DNA of 64,000 nt from Winogradskya humida (lineage in GTDB: Bacteria > Actinomycetota > Actinomycetes > Mycobacteriales > Micromonosporaceae). Under the pieces are notes generated by a model, which made no database searches, had not been told where the DNA came from, and was given only the letters and a program-made list of their open reading frames with translations. The stretch spans positions 32,023 through 96,022 of the forward strand of contig NZ_BOMN01000017.1 in assembly GCF_016862215.1 (NCBI RefSeq). The letters run 5' to 3'. Position 1 is the stretch's first letter. Each line of letters begins with the position of its first letter. A program made the translations under genes and the position numbers. This document shows positions 8,273 through 16,488 of the stretch, one piece after another.

Positions 8273-8351
8273 CGTGCCGTGGCGCAGGGAGTTGGCGGCT
8301 AGGCGCCCGCGACGACGAGGCGTACGGGCGTGCCGTGGCGCAGGGAGTTGG
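8273..8351. repeat. 23-bp direct repeat, duplicated osmC 3' end
   Basis: The same 23 bases, beginning CGTGCCGTGGCGC and ending GGGAGTTGG, occur at 8273-8295 and 8329-8351, 56 bases apart. The second copy lies inside the osmC coding region, where it encodes NSLRHGT on the minus strand. The first lies just beyond the osmC stop. A partial tandem duplication of the gene tail explains this. Confidence 0.85.
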
Positions 8352-8718
8352 GGATCTCGGCGATCGTGTCGACGTGGGCGACGAGTTCGGCCAGGCGTTC
8401 GGCGGGGGCGTCGCCGGCCAGGTCGACCTCGTAGGTGATCTCGCCGGAGACCGCCGGGGAGCCGGTGAAGTCGCCGCGGGCGGTCACCTGGACGCGGGTC
8501 AGCGTGATGCCGGCCGCGTCGGCCTCGCGGAACAGGTCGTTGGAGACGCACCCGGCAACGGCCAGGTAGAGCAGCTGACCGCCGTTGAACCCGAGCCCGC
8601 CACCGCCCGCCGCCACGGTCCGGTCGACGACCAGGGTGAAGGCACCGGCCGAGCCGACGGCGGTGGAGCTGCCCTGCAGCGACGTCGTACGCACCTCGAA
8701 GCTCATGTGGTCAGTCAA
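8299..8718 (-). CDS. OsmC family peroxiredoxin-like protein
   Basis: A 139-residue OsmC/Ohr-fold protein. OsmC proteins reduce organic hydroperoxides with paired cysteines, but many paralogues have lost one. Here the central helix carries a single visible cysteine (YLAVAGCVSNDLFREA) and the N-terminal partner cysteine of true OsmC/Ohr enzymes is not seen, so activity as a classical peroxidase is doubtful. The ATG at 8718 gives the usual length. The gene's 3' tail is partly duplicated downstream (23-bp repeat). It is divergent from the membrane protein at 8745. Confidence 0.87.
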   Translation of the reverse strand: MTDHMSFEVRTTSLQGSSTAVGSAGAFTLVVDRTVAAGGGGLGFNGGQLLYLAVAGCVSNDLFREADAAGITLTRVQVTARGDFTGSPAVSGEITYEVDLAGDAPAERLAELVAHVDTIAEIPNSLRHGTPVRLVVAGA

Positions 8719-8744
8719 ACACGGGCGGGTTGCGGGGCTCCGCG

Positions 8745-9374
8745 ATGATCGCCCTCATGGAGCTGGTGGCGGTCGTTCTGGTGGTGTGGCTGGTGATCGC
8801 CCGCAGCGGCCGGGTCCGGTGGCCGGTCGCCGCAGCGCTGGTGCTGCTGGGCGGGGCGGCGTGGCTGGGGGTCCGGGCGTTCCCGCTCGGCACGGCGGAG
8901 ATCAACCTGGGCGGCCTGGTGCTGGCCGTCGCTCTGGTCGCCGCCGGCCGCGAGGTCGAACGCCGCACTCTGGGGCCGGGCCCACGGTTGCGGGTCGTCT
9001 GGCCGTTCCGGGTGCTCGCCTCGCTGAGTCTGCTGCTGGTCTGCTGCGCGAGCTCGGACTGGATCAGGCCGGAGCCGTTCTTCCGCGGCAGCGATGTGGT
9101 GCTGCCCCTCCCCGCCGGTCTGCACGCCACCGTCGAGCCCCACGACGCAGCCGACTGCGGCACCGGCGTCTGCACTGCCCACATCACCGTCACCGGCCGC
9201 CCCGGCCAGTCCGCGGCCGACCTGCAAGCCGAGCTCCGCGCGCACGCCCGCACCCGCGGCTGGACCAGCGACTGCCGCCCCGCCGGCTGGATCCTCACCA
9301 AGGGCCAGGAGTGCCTCACCGTCGGCCTGACCTCTGCCGGTGCACAGATCACCCTGGAGGGCTCCCGGGACTAA
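8745..9374 (+). CDS. Hypothetical membrane protein
   Basis: About 209 residues with three hydrophobic N-terminal segments (from MELVAVVLVVWLVIA, then WPVAAALVLLGGAAWLGV, then LGGLVLAVALVAAG), a fourth near FRVLASLSLLLVCCAS, and an extracytoplasmic C-terminal half with several cysteines (DCGTGVC, TSDCRPAG, KGQECLT) that may form disulfides. The start is uncertain: ATG 8745 has a GCGGGG site upstream, and ATG 8757 is an alternative. It is convergent with the DUF1023 gene, overlapping by 4 bases. No known family is recognised. Confidence 0.7.
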   Translation: MIALMELVAVVLVVWLVIARSGRVRWPVAAALVLLGGAAWLGVRAFPLGTAEINLGGLVLAVALVAAGREVERRTLGPGPRLRVVWPFRVLASLSLLLVCCASSDWIRPEPFFRGSDVVLPLPAGLHATVEPHDAADCGTGVCTAHITVTGRPGQSAADLQAELRAHARTRGWTSDCRPAGWILTKGQECLTVGLTSAGAQITLEGSRD

Positions 9375-11017
9375 CCAGGCCAGTCCGGTGGTGCCTGGCC
9401 GTGTTCGAGGTCGACGGCGGAGTAGTCACCGGACACGATCGCGGCTTGATTCCGGAGGCTGTCGCTGCCGGGGTCCCAGTAGCGGAGGTGGAAGAAGGTG
9501 TCGGCGTCGTATTCGTTCGCGCCGAATTCCGCGGCCTGGGGGCTGGGACCGTGCACCCCGTCGTACAGGGCTGCGAGGAAGCTTCCGACGATCGGGACCA
9601 TGACCGGGCCGCCGGTGGCCGACACCGGATCCGTGGGTGAGGAACCGATCCAGACGTGGCGGGGATCGGGTGTCAGGGTCGCTGCCAGATCGGTGTGTAC
9701 GCCGGGGCTGCCCTGGGTCACGATGTCGTCGACCGGCAGGCGCCCGGTGAGTGCGGCCTCCCCGACCACGGTCGAGCCGTAGGAGTGTCCCATCGCGACG
9801 AGGTGCCCCGGTTTCCCCTCGTGGGTGGCCCGCAGACCCTGCATGAACGCGGCGTACGGAGCCGCCCCGGCCCGTGACCGGTCGCTTCCGGCAACCGACA
9901 GGGGCTCCGGCGCGTTGTAGCCCAGCCAGTACACGGTGGCGACGCTCTCGCCGGCCCGTGATGCTTCGCGCTGGAGCTGGACCATGCGCTCGACGTTGCC
10001 CCGGGTGTTCCCGATCGTGGTGCCCAGCCCCGGCACCCAGACCGCGGCGTGCGTCGCGGCGTCAGGATCCCCGACGGCGATGACCGCTCGCCCGTCACCC
10101 GCTGTGTCGAGACCGAGGAGCAGACCCTGCGCCCCCGCCCGCTCCAGCCCACCTCGCACCGCGGCGAGTCCGTCGAGCTCCTTGCCGATCGCCCGGAGCC
10201 GCCGCCACAACCCGTAGTCGTCCCCCGACCGTGGCCTGACGTGTGGCAACCGGTTGCGGAGGGCGTCCTGCGCGGCATCAAGATCGGCGAGGCGGCGGGA
10301 CAGCCACCGACGGTTGGCGGCGTCGCGGTCGCGGCAGGGCACCCCGTCGAGGGCGCCGACGAGCTGCGGGAAGTCACGGATCGCCTGGTCCTGCCGCTCC
10401 GGGCTCAGCCCGAGCCACCACCGGTTCACCTCGGCGGGCGGGCGGCCCTGCCGGGCTCGCACCTGATCCTCGCTGACAGTCGCGGCCGGAGCGGACCCGA
10501 AGCCGTTCCGCCGCTCGGGCAGCCCGGCGGTGATGGCCGCCGAGGTGCGCGCGTCGCTCTCCGCCGCCCGGTCGACGATCCCCTGCAACTGGTGAACGTA
10601 GCCATCGATCCGCTGGGGCATGCAATGCAACGCGGACGCCCGTTCATAAACGCCCTCCGCAGCATCGACGACTCCCGAGGACAGGTCGACGCGATAGCCA
10701 CCCACTTTCGCCTCTGCGGCGATGCCCGTCACCGTGTCCTGGAGGGCGCGGATGGTCGCGGCGTGCTCGTGCAACGCCCGCGCGACCGCCCGGCACGGCA
10801 GGACGGCGTTCGACGCCTCGGCGCGCAACAGGGTGGCTTCCCGGGCTGCGGCCTCCGCCGCGGCGCCGGCGGACCACACGGTGCCGAGATCGCGCGTGGC
10901 GCCGATCAGCGATCCGGTGGCGTCATCAAGGGCACCCGCCATCGCCTCCCAGGCATACGCCTCGGCGTCGATCCGGCCCGGGTCGGTGCCCATCACCACG
11001 TCCAGCGTGACTGTCAC
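9371..11017 (-). CDS. Alpha/beta-hydrolase DUF1023 protein
   Basis: A 548-residue protein. The N-terminal 250 residues are helical and rich in Ala and Glu, typical of the WXG100-like region in actinobacterial secreted proteins. The C-terminal half is the DUF1023 alpha/beta-hydrolase domain with nucleophile elbow MGHSYGSTVVGEAA and an upstream GLGTTIGN strand. The start overlaps the stop of the small WXG100-like gene as GTGA (11014-11017), so both are made together. The pair matches small-chaperone plus hydrolase pairs exported by type VII secretion in actinobacteria. No ESX core component is in the window, so the export route is inference. Confidence 0.88.
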   Translation of the reverse strand: MTVTLDVVMGTDPGRIDAEAYAWEAMAGALDDATGSLIGATRDLGTVWSAGAAAEAAAREATLLRAEASNAVLPCRAVARALHEHAATIRALQDTVTGIAAEAKVGGYRVDLSSGVVDAAEGVYERASALHCMPQRIDGYVHQLQGIVDRAAESDARTSAAITAGLPERRNGFGSAPAATVSEDQVRARQGRPPAEVNRWWLGLSPERQDQAIRDFPQLVGALDGVPCRDRDAANRRWLSRRLADLDAAQDALRNRLPHVRPRSGDDYGLWRRLRAIGKELDGLAAVRGGLERAGAQGLLLGLDTAGDGRAVIAVGDPDAATHAAVWVPGLGTTIGNTRGNVERMVQLQREASRAGESVATVYWLGYNAPEPLSVAGSDRSRAGAAPYAAFMQGLRATHEGKPGHLVAMGHSYGSTVVGEAALTGRLPVDDIVTQGSPGVHTDLAATLTPDPRHVWIGSSPTDPVSATGGPVMVPIVGSFLAALYDGVHGPSPQAAEFGANEYDADTFFHLRYWDPGSDSLRNQAAIVSGDYSAVDLEHGQAPPDWPG

Positions 11018-11313
11018 AACCCGGCCCCGGCGGCGTTGAGCCGGTCGGCGGATCGGCTGTCGGCGGCGCGGTAGGCGGCGGCCGACGCTGACATTGCCGC
11101 GCCGAGCCGCCGGACCTGATCGGCGAGCCGGCCCAGAAAGCCGGCCCACACCCGATCAGCATCACTCAGAGTAGCGTCGCACGGCCACGCGAACACCCCG
11201 TCATCAGCCACGATCACCCTGTGCACATTGTCGAATGCAGACGCTACAGCCTGCACGGATGTTCCCATTGTGGCCAGTGCCGCAACATCGGTCTGGCTTG
11301 CGTAAGTTGTCAT
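11014..11313 (-). CDS. WXG100/EspC-like small secretion partner
   Basis: A 99-residue all-helical, Ala-rich protein with a central WAG turn (DRVWAGFLGRLADQV) between two helical arms, the size and shape of WXG100/EspC-type type VII secretion proteins. The ATG at 11313 is chosen over 11331 because GGGGAG lies about 9 bases upstream. The stop overlaps the start of the DUF1023 hydrolase gene by 4 bases. A role as heterodimer partner or targeting subunit for the hydrolase is inferred from the pairing. Confidence 0.78.
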   Translation of the reverse strand: MTTYASQTDVAALATMGTSVQAVASAFDNVHRVIVADDGVFAWPCDATLSDADRVWAGFLGRLADQVRRLGAAMSASAAAYRAADSRSADRLNAAGAGL

Positions 11314-11433
11314 AGTCCGCCGCTCCCCCATGGATTTCCATCACCCACCGTCACGCTACAACGGTCGTCGATGGAGGTTCGACCCGCTCCGGCGTGGCGA
11401 CCCGGTCAGGAACCCGATACGTGATGCGGGCCG

Positions 11434-12165
11434 CTAACTCTCGTAGGAGCCGGGCGGGCCCTGATAGAGGGAGCCGTCGACGTACGGCCAGGCGTTCGCT
11501 TCGCAGCCGTGCAGGCCTAGGGTCTGCTGGAGCATGACCGGGGCCGGCTCGCCCTCGCCGGGGCAGCGCTCGTGACCGTGGCCCAGCCGGTGGCCGACCT
11601 CGTGGTTGACCATGTACTGGCGGTAGGCCGCGAGGGTGGTGCCGTAGTGCGGAACACCCTTGGTCCAGCGTTCGACGTTGAGGATCACCTTGTTGCCGTT
11701 GCGGCAGGAGGTGTAGCCGTCGGGGACGTCGCCACACATCGCGTCGCGGGTGTCGGGCGTGACCAGGTAGATCGTGAAGTCGTAGGCCTGCCCCGGCCCG
11801 GACCGGCGCAGCTGCACGCGACCACCGGCGGTCCAGCCCCGTTTGTCGCCGAGGGTGGTCGTGACCGCCGTGGCGAAGCTCGCGGCGGTCAGGCCCCTGA
11901 TGTCGCGTTCCACGGCCACGCGGTATCGCAGCAGCTGACCGGAGTGGCCGGCAGCGGGCCCGGACTGTGCCGCGGCGACCGTCCACCGGCGTGAGCCGTG
12001 CGAGGGGTAGGTGATCGGCGCAACCACCCGAGGGCGAGCAGAAGAGGACGGGCGCGCGGCAGGCGGATGCGCGGCAGGTTGAAAAGACGGGGCGGACAAG
12101 GGCGTGGGTGCGCAGGCCGCCGTCAGGAACAGCGCCAGGACGGCCGGCAGTCTCTGAATGATCAT
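11434..12165 (-). CDS. DUF3152 lipoprotein, putative metalloprotease
   Basis: A 243-residue protein with an N-terminal lipoprotein signal ending in the lipobox LTAAC near residue 18, a Pro/Ser/Ala-rich linker, then the DUF3152 domain. The domain contains NHEVGHRLGHGHERC, a metzincin-like HExGHxLGHxH zinc site with the catalytic Glu. Four cysteines (MCGDV, SCRNG, ERCPGEG, HGCEAN) probably form disulfides. The family is common in actinobacteria and predicted to be a surface zinc protease; substrates are unknown. It lies alone between the WXG100 pair and the NUDIX gene. Confidence 0.9.
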   Translation of the reverse strand: MIIQRLPAVLALFLTAACAPTPLSAPSFQPAAHPPAARPSSSARPRVVAPITYPSHGSRRWTVAAAQSGPAAGHSGQLLRYRVAVERDIRGLTAASFATAVTTTLGDKRGWTAGGRVQLRRSGPGQAYDFTIYLVTPDTRDAMCGDVPDGYTSCRNGNKVILNVERWTKGVPHYGTTLAAYRQYMVNHEVGHRLGHGHERCPGEGEPAPVMLQQTLGLHGCEANAWPYVDGSLYQGPPGSYES

Positions 12166-12203
12166 CTCGACCCGACAACGTGGCGGGCCCGCGAAAAAGT
12201 TGC

Positions 12204-12605
12204 CTAGGCGGCGAACAAATCCAGCGTCGCAACGAGCTGTGAGTGCACCGGAACGGGCAGTGCGTCCAGGGCGAACCAGCCGAGCTCGTCGAACTTGTGC
12301 GGTTCACCGTTGACGACGTCGGCGGGCTCCACGCGTACTGAAAAAATCAGGGCGACCCAGTGGGAGCCGGGGCGGACGACGTTGCGGACCCCCAGCATGC
12401 GGATCTCCCGGGGTTTCGCCCGGTATTCCTCGCCGACCTCGCGGGTGACGGCATCCTCGAAGCTCTCCCCGAACTCGAGGGCACCCGCGCCGCAGTCCCA
12501 GGTGCCCGGCTCGTCACGGGCGCCGGAGGAGCGGCGCGCGAGCAGGATCCGGCCCTGGCCGTCGTGGCAGACGAAGGCGCAGGACACCGCCGGTGCTGTG
12601 CTCAT
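12204..12605 (-). CDS. NUDIX hydrolase
   Basis: A 133-residue NUDIX domain. The NUDIX box is readable as GALEFGESFEDAVTREVGEEY, in which Gly, the first Glu, the REVGEE core and the metal-binding glutamates are conserved; the final position is Tyr-Arg-Ala. NUDIX enzymes hydrolyse nucleoside diphosphates linked to another group, and the substrate cannot be told from the box. The start is ATG 12605. The gene is divergent from the beta-lactamase-like gene. Confidence 0.9.
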   Translation of the reverse strand: MSTAPAVSCAFVCHDGQGRILLARRSSGARDEPGTWDCGAGALEFGESFEDAVTREVGEEYRAKPREIRMLGVRNVVRPGSHWVALIFSVRVEPADVVNGEPHKFDELGWFALDALPVPVHSQLVATLDLFAA

Positions 12606-12694
12606 CCCGGTATTCTCTCGGGGTCACGGATCAGGGTTAGCTCCGGGGGTTCACGGGTGTCTCTCAGGACACAGTGGACGGCAGGCTCTGGCTC

Positions 12695-13849
12695 ATGCGA
12701 TTACTGCGTACCACCATGAGTGCAGTTGTCCTGGCAGCCGGGCTCGCCGTCGCCACGTCCGCACCCGCGCAGGCCGCGGCTGGCCCCGACACAGCCGCGC
12801 AGGAGGCGGTAGGCCTGGATACGGCCGCGCTCGAGGCGTCCCTGGCCGGTCTGCCGGATGCCGAGGCCAGTGCCGCCCTGGTCCAGGTCCGGGGATCCGC
12901 CGGCAGCTGGTCGGGTTCGGCAGGGCGGATTTCAGTACGCTCAGAGCGCCCGCCCGCCGCCGACAGCAGGTTCCGGATCGGCTCGATGACCAAGGTGTTC
13001 ACCGCCACCGTGGTCCTCCAGCTCGCCGCCGAGGGCAAACTCAGCCTCGACGGCACCGTCCAGCAGTACGTCCCCGGTTTCCTGCCCGCGTCCTACGCGC
13101 CGATCACCGTACGTAACCTGCTGACGTTCACCAGCGGCCTCAACCACGTCTCCGTGCCGCACAAGACACCCGCCTGGTTCTTCGAGCACCGCTACGACCA
13201 CTGGGCGCCCGGCAGCCAGATCGACCTGACCCAGGACCTGGCGTTCACACCCGGCGAGTACCAGCGGTACGGCAACGTCGACTACATCATGGCCGGGCTC
13301 GTCGTCGAGAAGGTCACCGGTCACACATGGGCCGACGAGGTGAACCGCCGCATCATCCGCCCGCTGCACCTGACCGGCACGAGCACGCCCGGCGACGACA
13401 TCCGCATCCCCGGCCCGCACGCCCACGGCTACGAGGCCACCGCGGACGGCTGGCGCGACGTCACCCTCGCCAACACGACCCTGCAGTGGTCGGCCGCGTC
13501 GATCATCTCCACCGCCGGTGACCTGGACCGCCTGATGGTCGCCCTCTTCTCCGGCCGCCTGCTGCCCGAGCCCCAGCTCGACGAGATGTTCACCGTCCCC
13601 GCCGGGATCACCATGTTCGGCACGGACACCCCGGCGGGCTACTCGGCCGGCCTGCAGCGTCTCGAACTCGGCGGCACCGTGATCTGGGGCAAGAGCGGCG
13701 ACCGCCCCGGTTACAACAACGGCATGGGCGCGACCCGGGACCTCTCCCGCCGCATCGTCTACTCGGTCAACACCCTGAAAATGGGTGGAGACCAACCGGT
13801 CCGGGCGCAGCGCATCATCATGGCCGCGCTCAGTTCCAAGAATCTCTAG
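12695..13849 (+). CDS. Secreted serine hydrolase, beta-lactamase/DD-peptidase fold
   Basis: A 384-residue class C beta-lactamase-related protein. A signal peptide (MRLLRTTMSAVVLAAGLAVA, cleavage near SAPAQA-AAG) precedes the catalytic domain. Motif 1 is SMTK with Ser97 and Lys100, motif 2 is YGN at about 192-194, and motif 3 appears as WGKSGDRPGYNN with the usual HxG replaced by KSG. Members include D-alanyl-D-alanine carboxypeptidases, esterases and D-amino-acid peptidases. ATG 12695 is chosen because it starts directly at the signal peptide; an in-frame GTG at 12674 is possible. The stop overlaps the convergent SDR gene by 4 bases (CTAG). Confidence 0.88.
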   Translation: MRLLRTTMSAVVLAAGLAVATSAPAQAAAGPDTAAQEAVGLDTAALEASLAGLPDAEASAALVQVRGSAGSWSGSAGRISVRSERPPAADSRFRIGSMTKVFTATVVLQLAAEGKLSLDGTVQQYVPGFLPASYAPITVRNLLTFTSGLNHVSVPHKTPAWFFEHRYDHWAPGSQIDLTQDLAFTPGEYQRYGNVDYIMAGLVVEKVTGHTWADEVNRRIIRPLHLTGTSTPGDDIRIPGPHAHGYEATADGWRDVTLANTTLQWSAASIISTAGDLDRLMVALFSGRLLPEPQLDEMFTVPAGITMFGTDTPAGYSAGLQRLELGGTVIWGKSGDRPGYNNGMGATRDLSRRIVYSVNTLKMGGDQPVRAQRIIMAALSSKNL

Positions 13850-14607
13850 GTACGCAGGTACGACGCCCCGTTGACGTCCAGGATCGCGCCCGACGCCCAC
13901 GCCGACGCAGGATCGGCGAGGTGCACGATCGCGGCCGCGACCTCCTCGGGCGTCCCGACCCGGCCGAACGGGCTCTGACCCCGCACGGCGTCGCCACCGT
14001 CCCCGGCCAGCTTCGCCGCCTGCCGCTCGGTGGCGACGAACCCGGGCGCGACCGAGGTGACGGAGATCCCGTGCGGGGCGAGCGCGACGGCCATCGACTG
14101 CCCGAACGCGTGCAGAGCCGCCTTGCTCGCCCCGTACGCGGGGAACTCCGGCTCGCCCCGGAAAGCGCCCCGCGAGCCGACGTTGACGATGCTCCCGGGC
14201 GCACCCCGCGCGATGAGGTGCCGGGCCACGCAGTAGGTCACGTCCGCGGCGCCGAGCAGGTTGACGTCGAGCATGCCGCGCCAGGAGCGCTGCCAGTCCG
14301 CGTACGAGACATCGGTGATCTCGTGCCGGTTGGCGGGCGCCGGTGCAGTGGCCGCATTGTTGACCAGCACATCGACACCACCCAGCCCTTCCACAGCCGC
14401 GGCGACGATCCGCTCCGCGTCGTCGGGAAGCCCTCCACCGATCAGCATGTGCCCTCCGCCGGCCAGCAACCCGAGCGTCTCCTCCGCCTCGGGCCGCGAC
14501 GCCCCGTAGTGAACAGCCACCCGATCCCCCCGCGCCGCAAACGCACCAGCAACCGCCCTGCCGATCCCCCGCGACGCCCCCGTCACCAGCACACCTCGTG
14601 AACTCAT
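13846..14607 (-). CDS. SDR family oxidoreductase
   Basis: A 253-residue classical SDR: TGASRGIG cofactor loop at about 9-16, NNAA, VNVGSRGAF with the catalytic Ser, and YGASKAA with Tyr and Lys. ATG 14607 starts directly at the first beta strand (MSSRGVLVTGAS). The longer frame to 14847 is Pro/Arg-rich and non-coding in appearance. It ends tail to tail with the serine hydrolase, sharing CTAG. Upstream on the same strand lie only decayed genes (the hydrolase remnant and TDT pseudogene), so it may be what remains of a larger operon. Confidence 0.88.
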   Translation of the reverse strand: MSSRGVLVTGASRGIGRAVAGAFAARGDRVAVHYGASRPEAEETLGLLAGGGHMLIGGGLPDDAERIVAAAVEGLGGVDVLVNNAATAPAPANRHEITDVSYADWQRSWRGMLDVNLLGAADVTYCVARHLIARGAPGSIVNVGSRGAFRGEPEFPAYGASKAALHAFGQSMAVALAPHGISVTSVAPGFVATERQAAKLAGDGGDAVRGQSPFGRVGTPEEVAAAIVHLADPASAWASGAILDVNGASYLRT

Positions 14608-14704
14608 CCCCCGATCATGCGACCTTCGCGGTGTCCGGTGCCTGTGCGGGGGTCTGTGTCCCGGTGACCGGGGTGGTGCGGCGCCGCAGGGGGACGCCCG
14701 CGGG

Positions 14705-14860
14705 TCAGAGAAGCGCGGCGATCTCGCCCGGCCGGTCCCACTGCGGCCAGCACCGCGTAGGCCAGCTCCGGAAGCAGCCGCCGGTAGATGCGGGACCCGC
14801 CCCGGGTTGCTCGGCGACGCGCAGGTCCCCCTTGGCGGTCGGGACACTGTGTTCGATCAT
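14705..14860 (-). pseudogene. Internally deleted alpha/beta-hydrolase remnant
   Basis: The ATG at 14860 overlaps the stop of the TDT gene as ATGA, the mark of a coupled second gene. The 51 codons read MIEHSVPTAKGDLRVAEQ at the start, like an alpha/beta-hydrolase N-terminus, and CWPQWDRPGEIAALL at the end, like the HWPQWERP segment near the C-terminus of MhpC-type hydrolases. About 200 residues that should lie between are missing. The best reading is an operon partner of the TDT transporter that suffered a large internal deletion. Confidence 0.5.
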
Positions 14861-15628
14861 GACTTCTCATCACGGATGACGACGGTGGCGACTGCCACCG
14901 CGAGCAGTGCGGCCGTGGCGAGACCGGCGAGGGACCAGGACCAGGCGCGCCAGCCGGGGAAGCCCTCTACGGCGAGCCAGTGGATGACGAGGTTGACCGT
15001 GGCGCCGATCGGGAACGTGAAGGCCCAGAACACCGGGGTGAAGCGGAGCCGGCCGCCGCCGGCGAAGAGGATCACCTGGACCAGGACCATCAGGAATGTG
15101 ATGCCGAGCAGCAGGTAACCGACCGGGTCCAGATGCCCGCGGGCGATCACGAACCAGGCGATACCCCCGGCGGCGGGCGCGGAGACCAGGACGGACAGCA
15201 GCGGCTTGAGCGGGGTGGGCAGCGGTTCGCCGGTGAAGAGGCGGTTGAAGATCATGGCGCCGATGACCGCCCACAGGAAGACGCCGATGCCGAACGCGCC
15301 CTCGGCGGCCTGACGCAGCCGCAGGAGCCCAGCCCGACGCTCGCTATGAACGGCCCGGCAACCGTCGGCAACAGGTAACCGGGGTGCAGACCGGCCGCCG
15401 GCAGGTTGCCCAGCAGCCAGTGAGCCAGCAGCTGGGCCAGCAGGACACCGAGCGCGACGACGAAGACCACGACCGCGACGCGGGCCACGTCGTGCAGGTA
15501 CTGCGTGTAATGAGTAGCGATCAGGATGCCGATGACCGGCACGTACGCGGCGAACGGGCCGAACTGCGCGTCGCGGCGGTCCTCGGTGAACGACCCCGAG
15601 CGGCGGTCGGTGGCGCCTCGGTGGTCAT
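14857..15628 (-). pseudogene. TDT/TehA-SLAC1 family transporter, frameshifted and N-terminally truncated
   Basis: Two frames together encode one membrane protein. The upstream frame reads FGPFAAYVPVIGILIATHY through LLPTVAGPFIASVGLG. The downstream frame, ending at 14857, continues LRLRQAAEGAFGIGVFLWA, then FNRLFTGEPLPTPL and further helices to VVIRDEKS. The shift falls near 15315-15335 and needs one extra base or two fewer. The N-terminal three or so helices of the ten-helix family are absent: sequence before DAQFGPFAAY is non-coding in style, with a possible start MTTEAPPTAARG in another frame at 15628. Both faults together favour a true pseudogene over a sequencing error. Confidence 0.7.
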
Positions 15629-15759
15629 CCGGCCAGCAGACCAGCCGGAGCGGGCCGGGGTATACCCGAAATGGATCAGTGGAAACGGGTGGGAGCCGGG
15701 CACGCCCGCTATGTGCACCACCTGAACAGGTGAGGCAGAGTGGCGGGGTGATCAGGCGG

Positions 15760-16488
15760 ATGAAGGCTTGTCTCAACGGCGGGCGCGCTGCGGGCGTACC
15801 CATGAGGCCTGGGGAACTTGCTCTGGATGCGGCGGCGGCGGTCGCGGCAGGGGCTGAGGCCGTCCATATTCACCCGAGGGACGCGGCGGGGGCTGAGACC
15901 CTGGACGCGGTTGCGGTGGGTGCGACGGTCAAGGCCGTCAAGGAGCGGTGCCCGGGCACGCCCGTGGGGGTCACCACCGGTCTGTGGATCACCGACGGCA
16001 GTCCGACCGTACGCCTGGAGCGCCTACGCGCGTGGGCGGATCTCCCCGAGGCGAGCAGGCCCTCGTTCGCGTCCGTGAACCTGGGTGAGGGGATGTTCCA
16101 CGAGACCGTTGCCGTGCTGGAGGGCGCCGGGGTTGCCACCGAGGCGGGGGTGTGGTCGCGGGCGGACGTCGAGCTGCTGCAGGGCGTACCCGTGGAGAAG
16201 GTGTTGATCGAGGTTTTGCGCACGCCCGCCGCCGAGGCGATGAGCGTGGCCGACCTGATTCTGGAACGCCTGGAGCAGCTCGGGGTGGCCGGGCCGCGGT
16301 TGCTGCACGGGGAGGATGAGGCGTGCTGGCCGCTGATCCGGTATGCCGGGCGGCTCGGGCTGCCCACCCGGATCGGGCTGGAGGACACCCTGGCCGACGA
16401 GACCGGAGCACCCGCCCGCAGCAACGCCGGCCTGGTGAAACGGGCCATTGCCGTGTGGGAGGGTGAGCGTCACCGGCCCAGGACGTAA
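15760..16488 (+). CDS. BKACE-family beta-keto acid cleavage enzyme
   Basis: A 242-residue TIM-barrel protein of the 3-keto-5-aminohexanoate cleavage (DUF849/BKACE) family, which cleaves beta-keto acids with acetyl-CoA. Visible features are MKACLNGGR at the start, the zinc-ligand pair AVHIHPRD, GVTTGLWIT, SVNLGEG and the late GLEDTL. It is shorter than the 270-300 residues usual for the family. ATG 15760 matches the typical family start; GTG 15748 in frame is an alternative. Its 3' end overlaps the convergent phosphatase gene by 19 bases. The substrate is not predictable. Confidence 0.85.
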   Translation: MKACLNGGRAAGVPMRPGELALDAAAAVAAGAEAVHIHPRDAAGAETLDAVAVGATVKAVKERCPGTPVGVTTGLWITDGSPTVRLERLRAWADLPEASRPSFASVNLGEGMFHETVAVLEGAGVATEAGVWSRADVELLQGVPVEKVLIEVLRTPAAEAMSVADLILERLEQLGVAGPRLLHGEDEACWPLIRYAGRLGLPTRIGLEDTLADETGAPARSNAGLVKRAIAVWEGERHRPRT

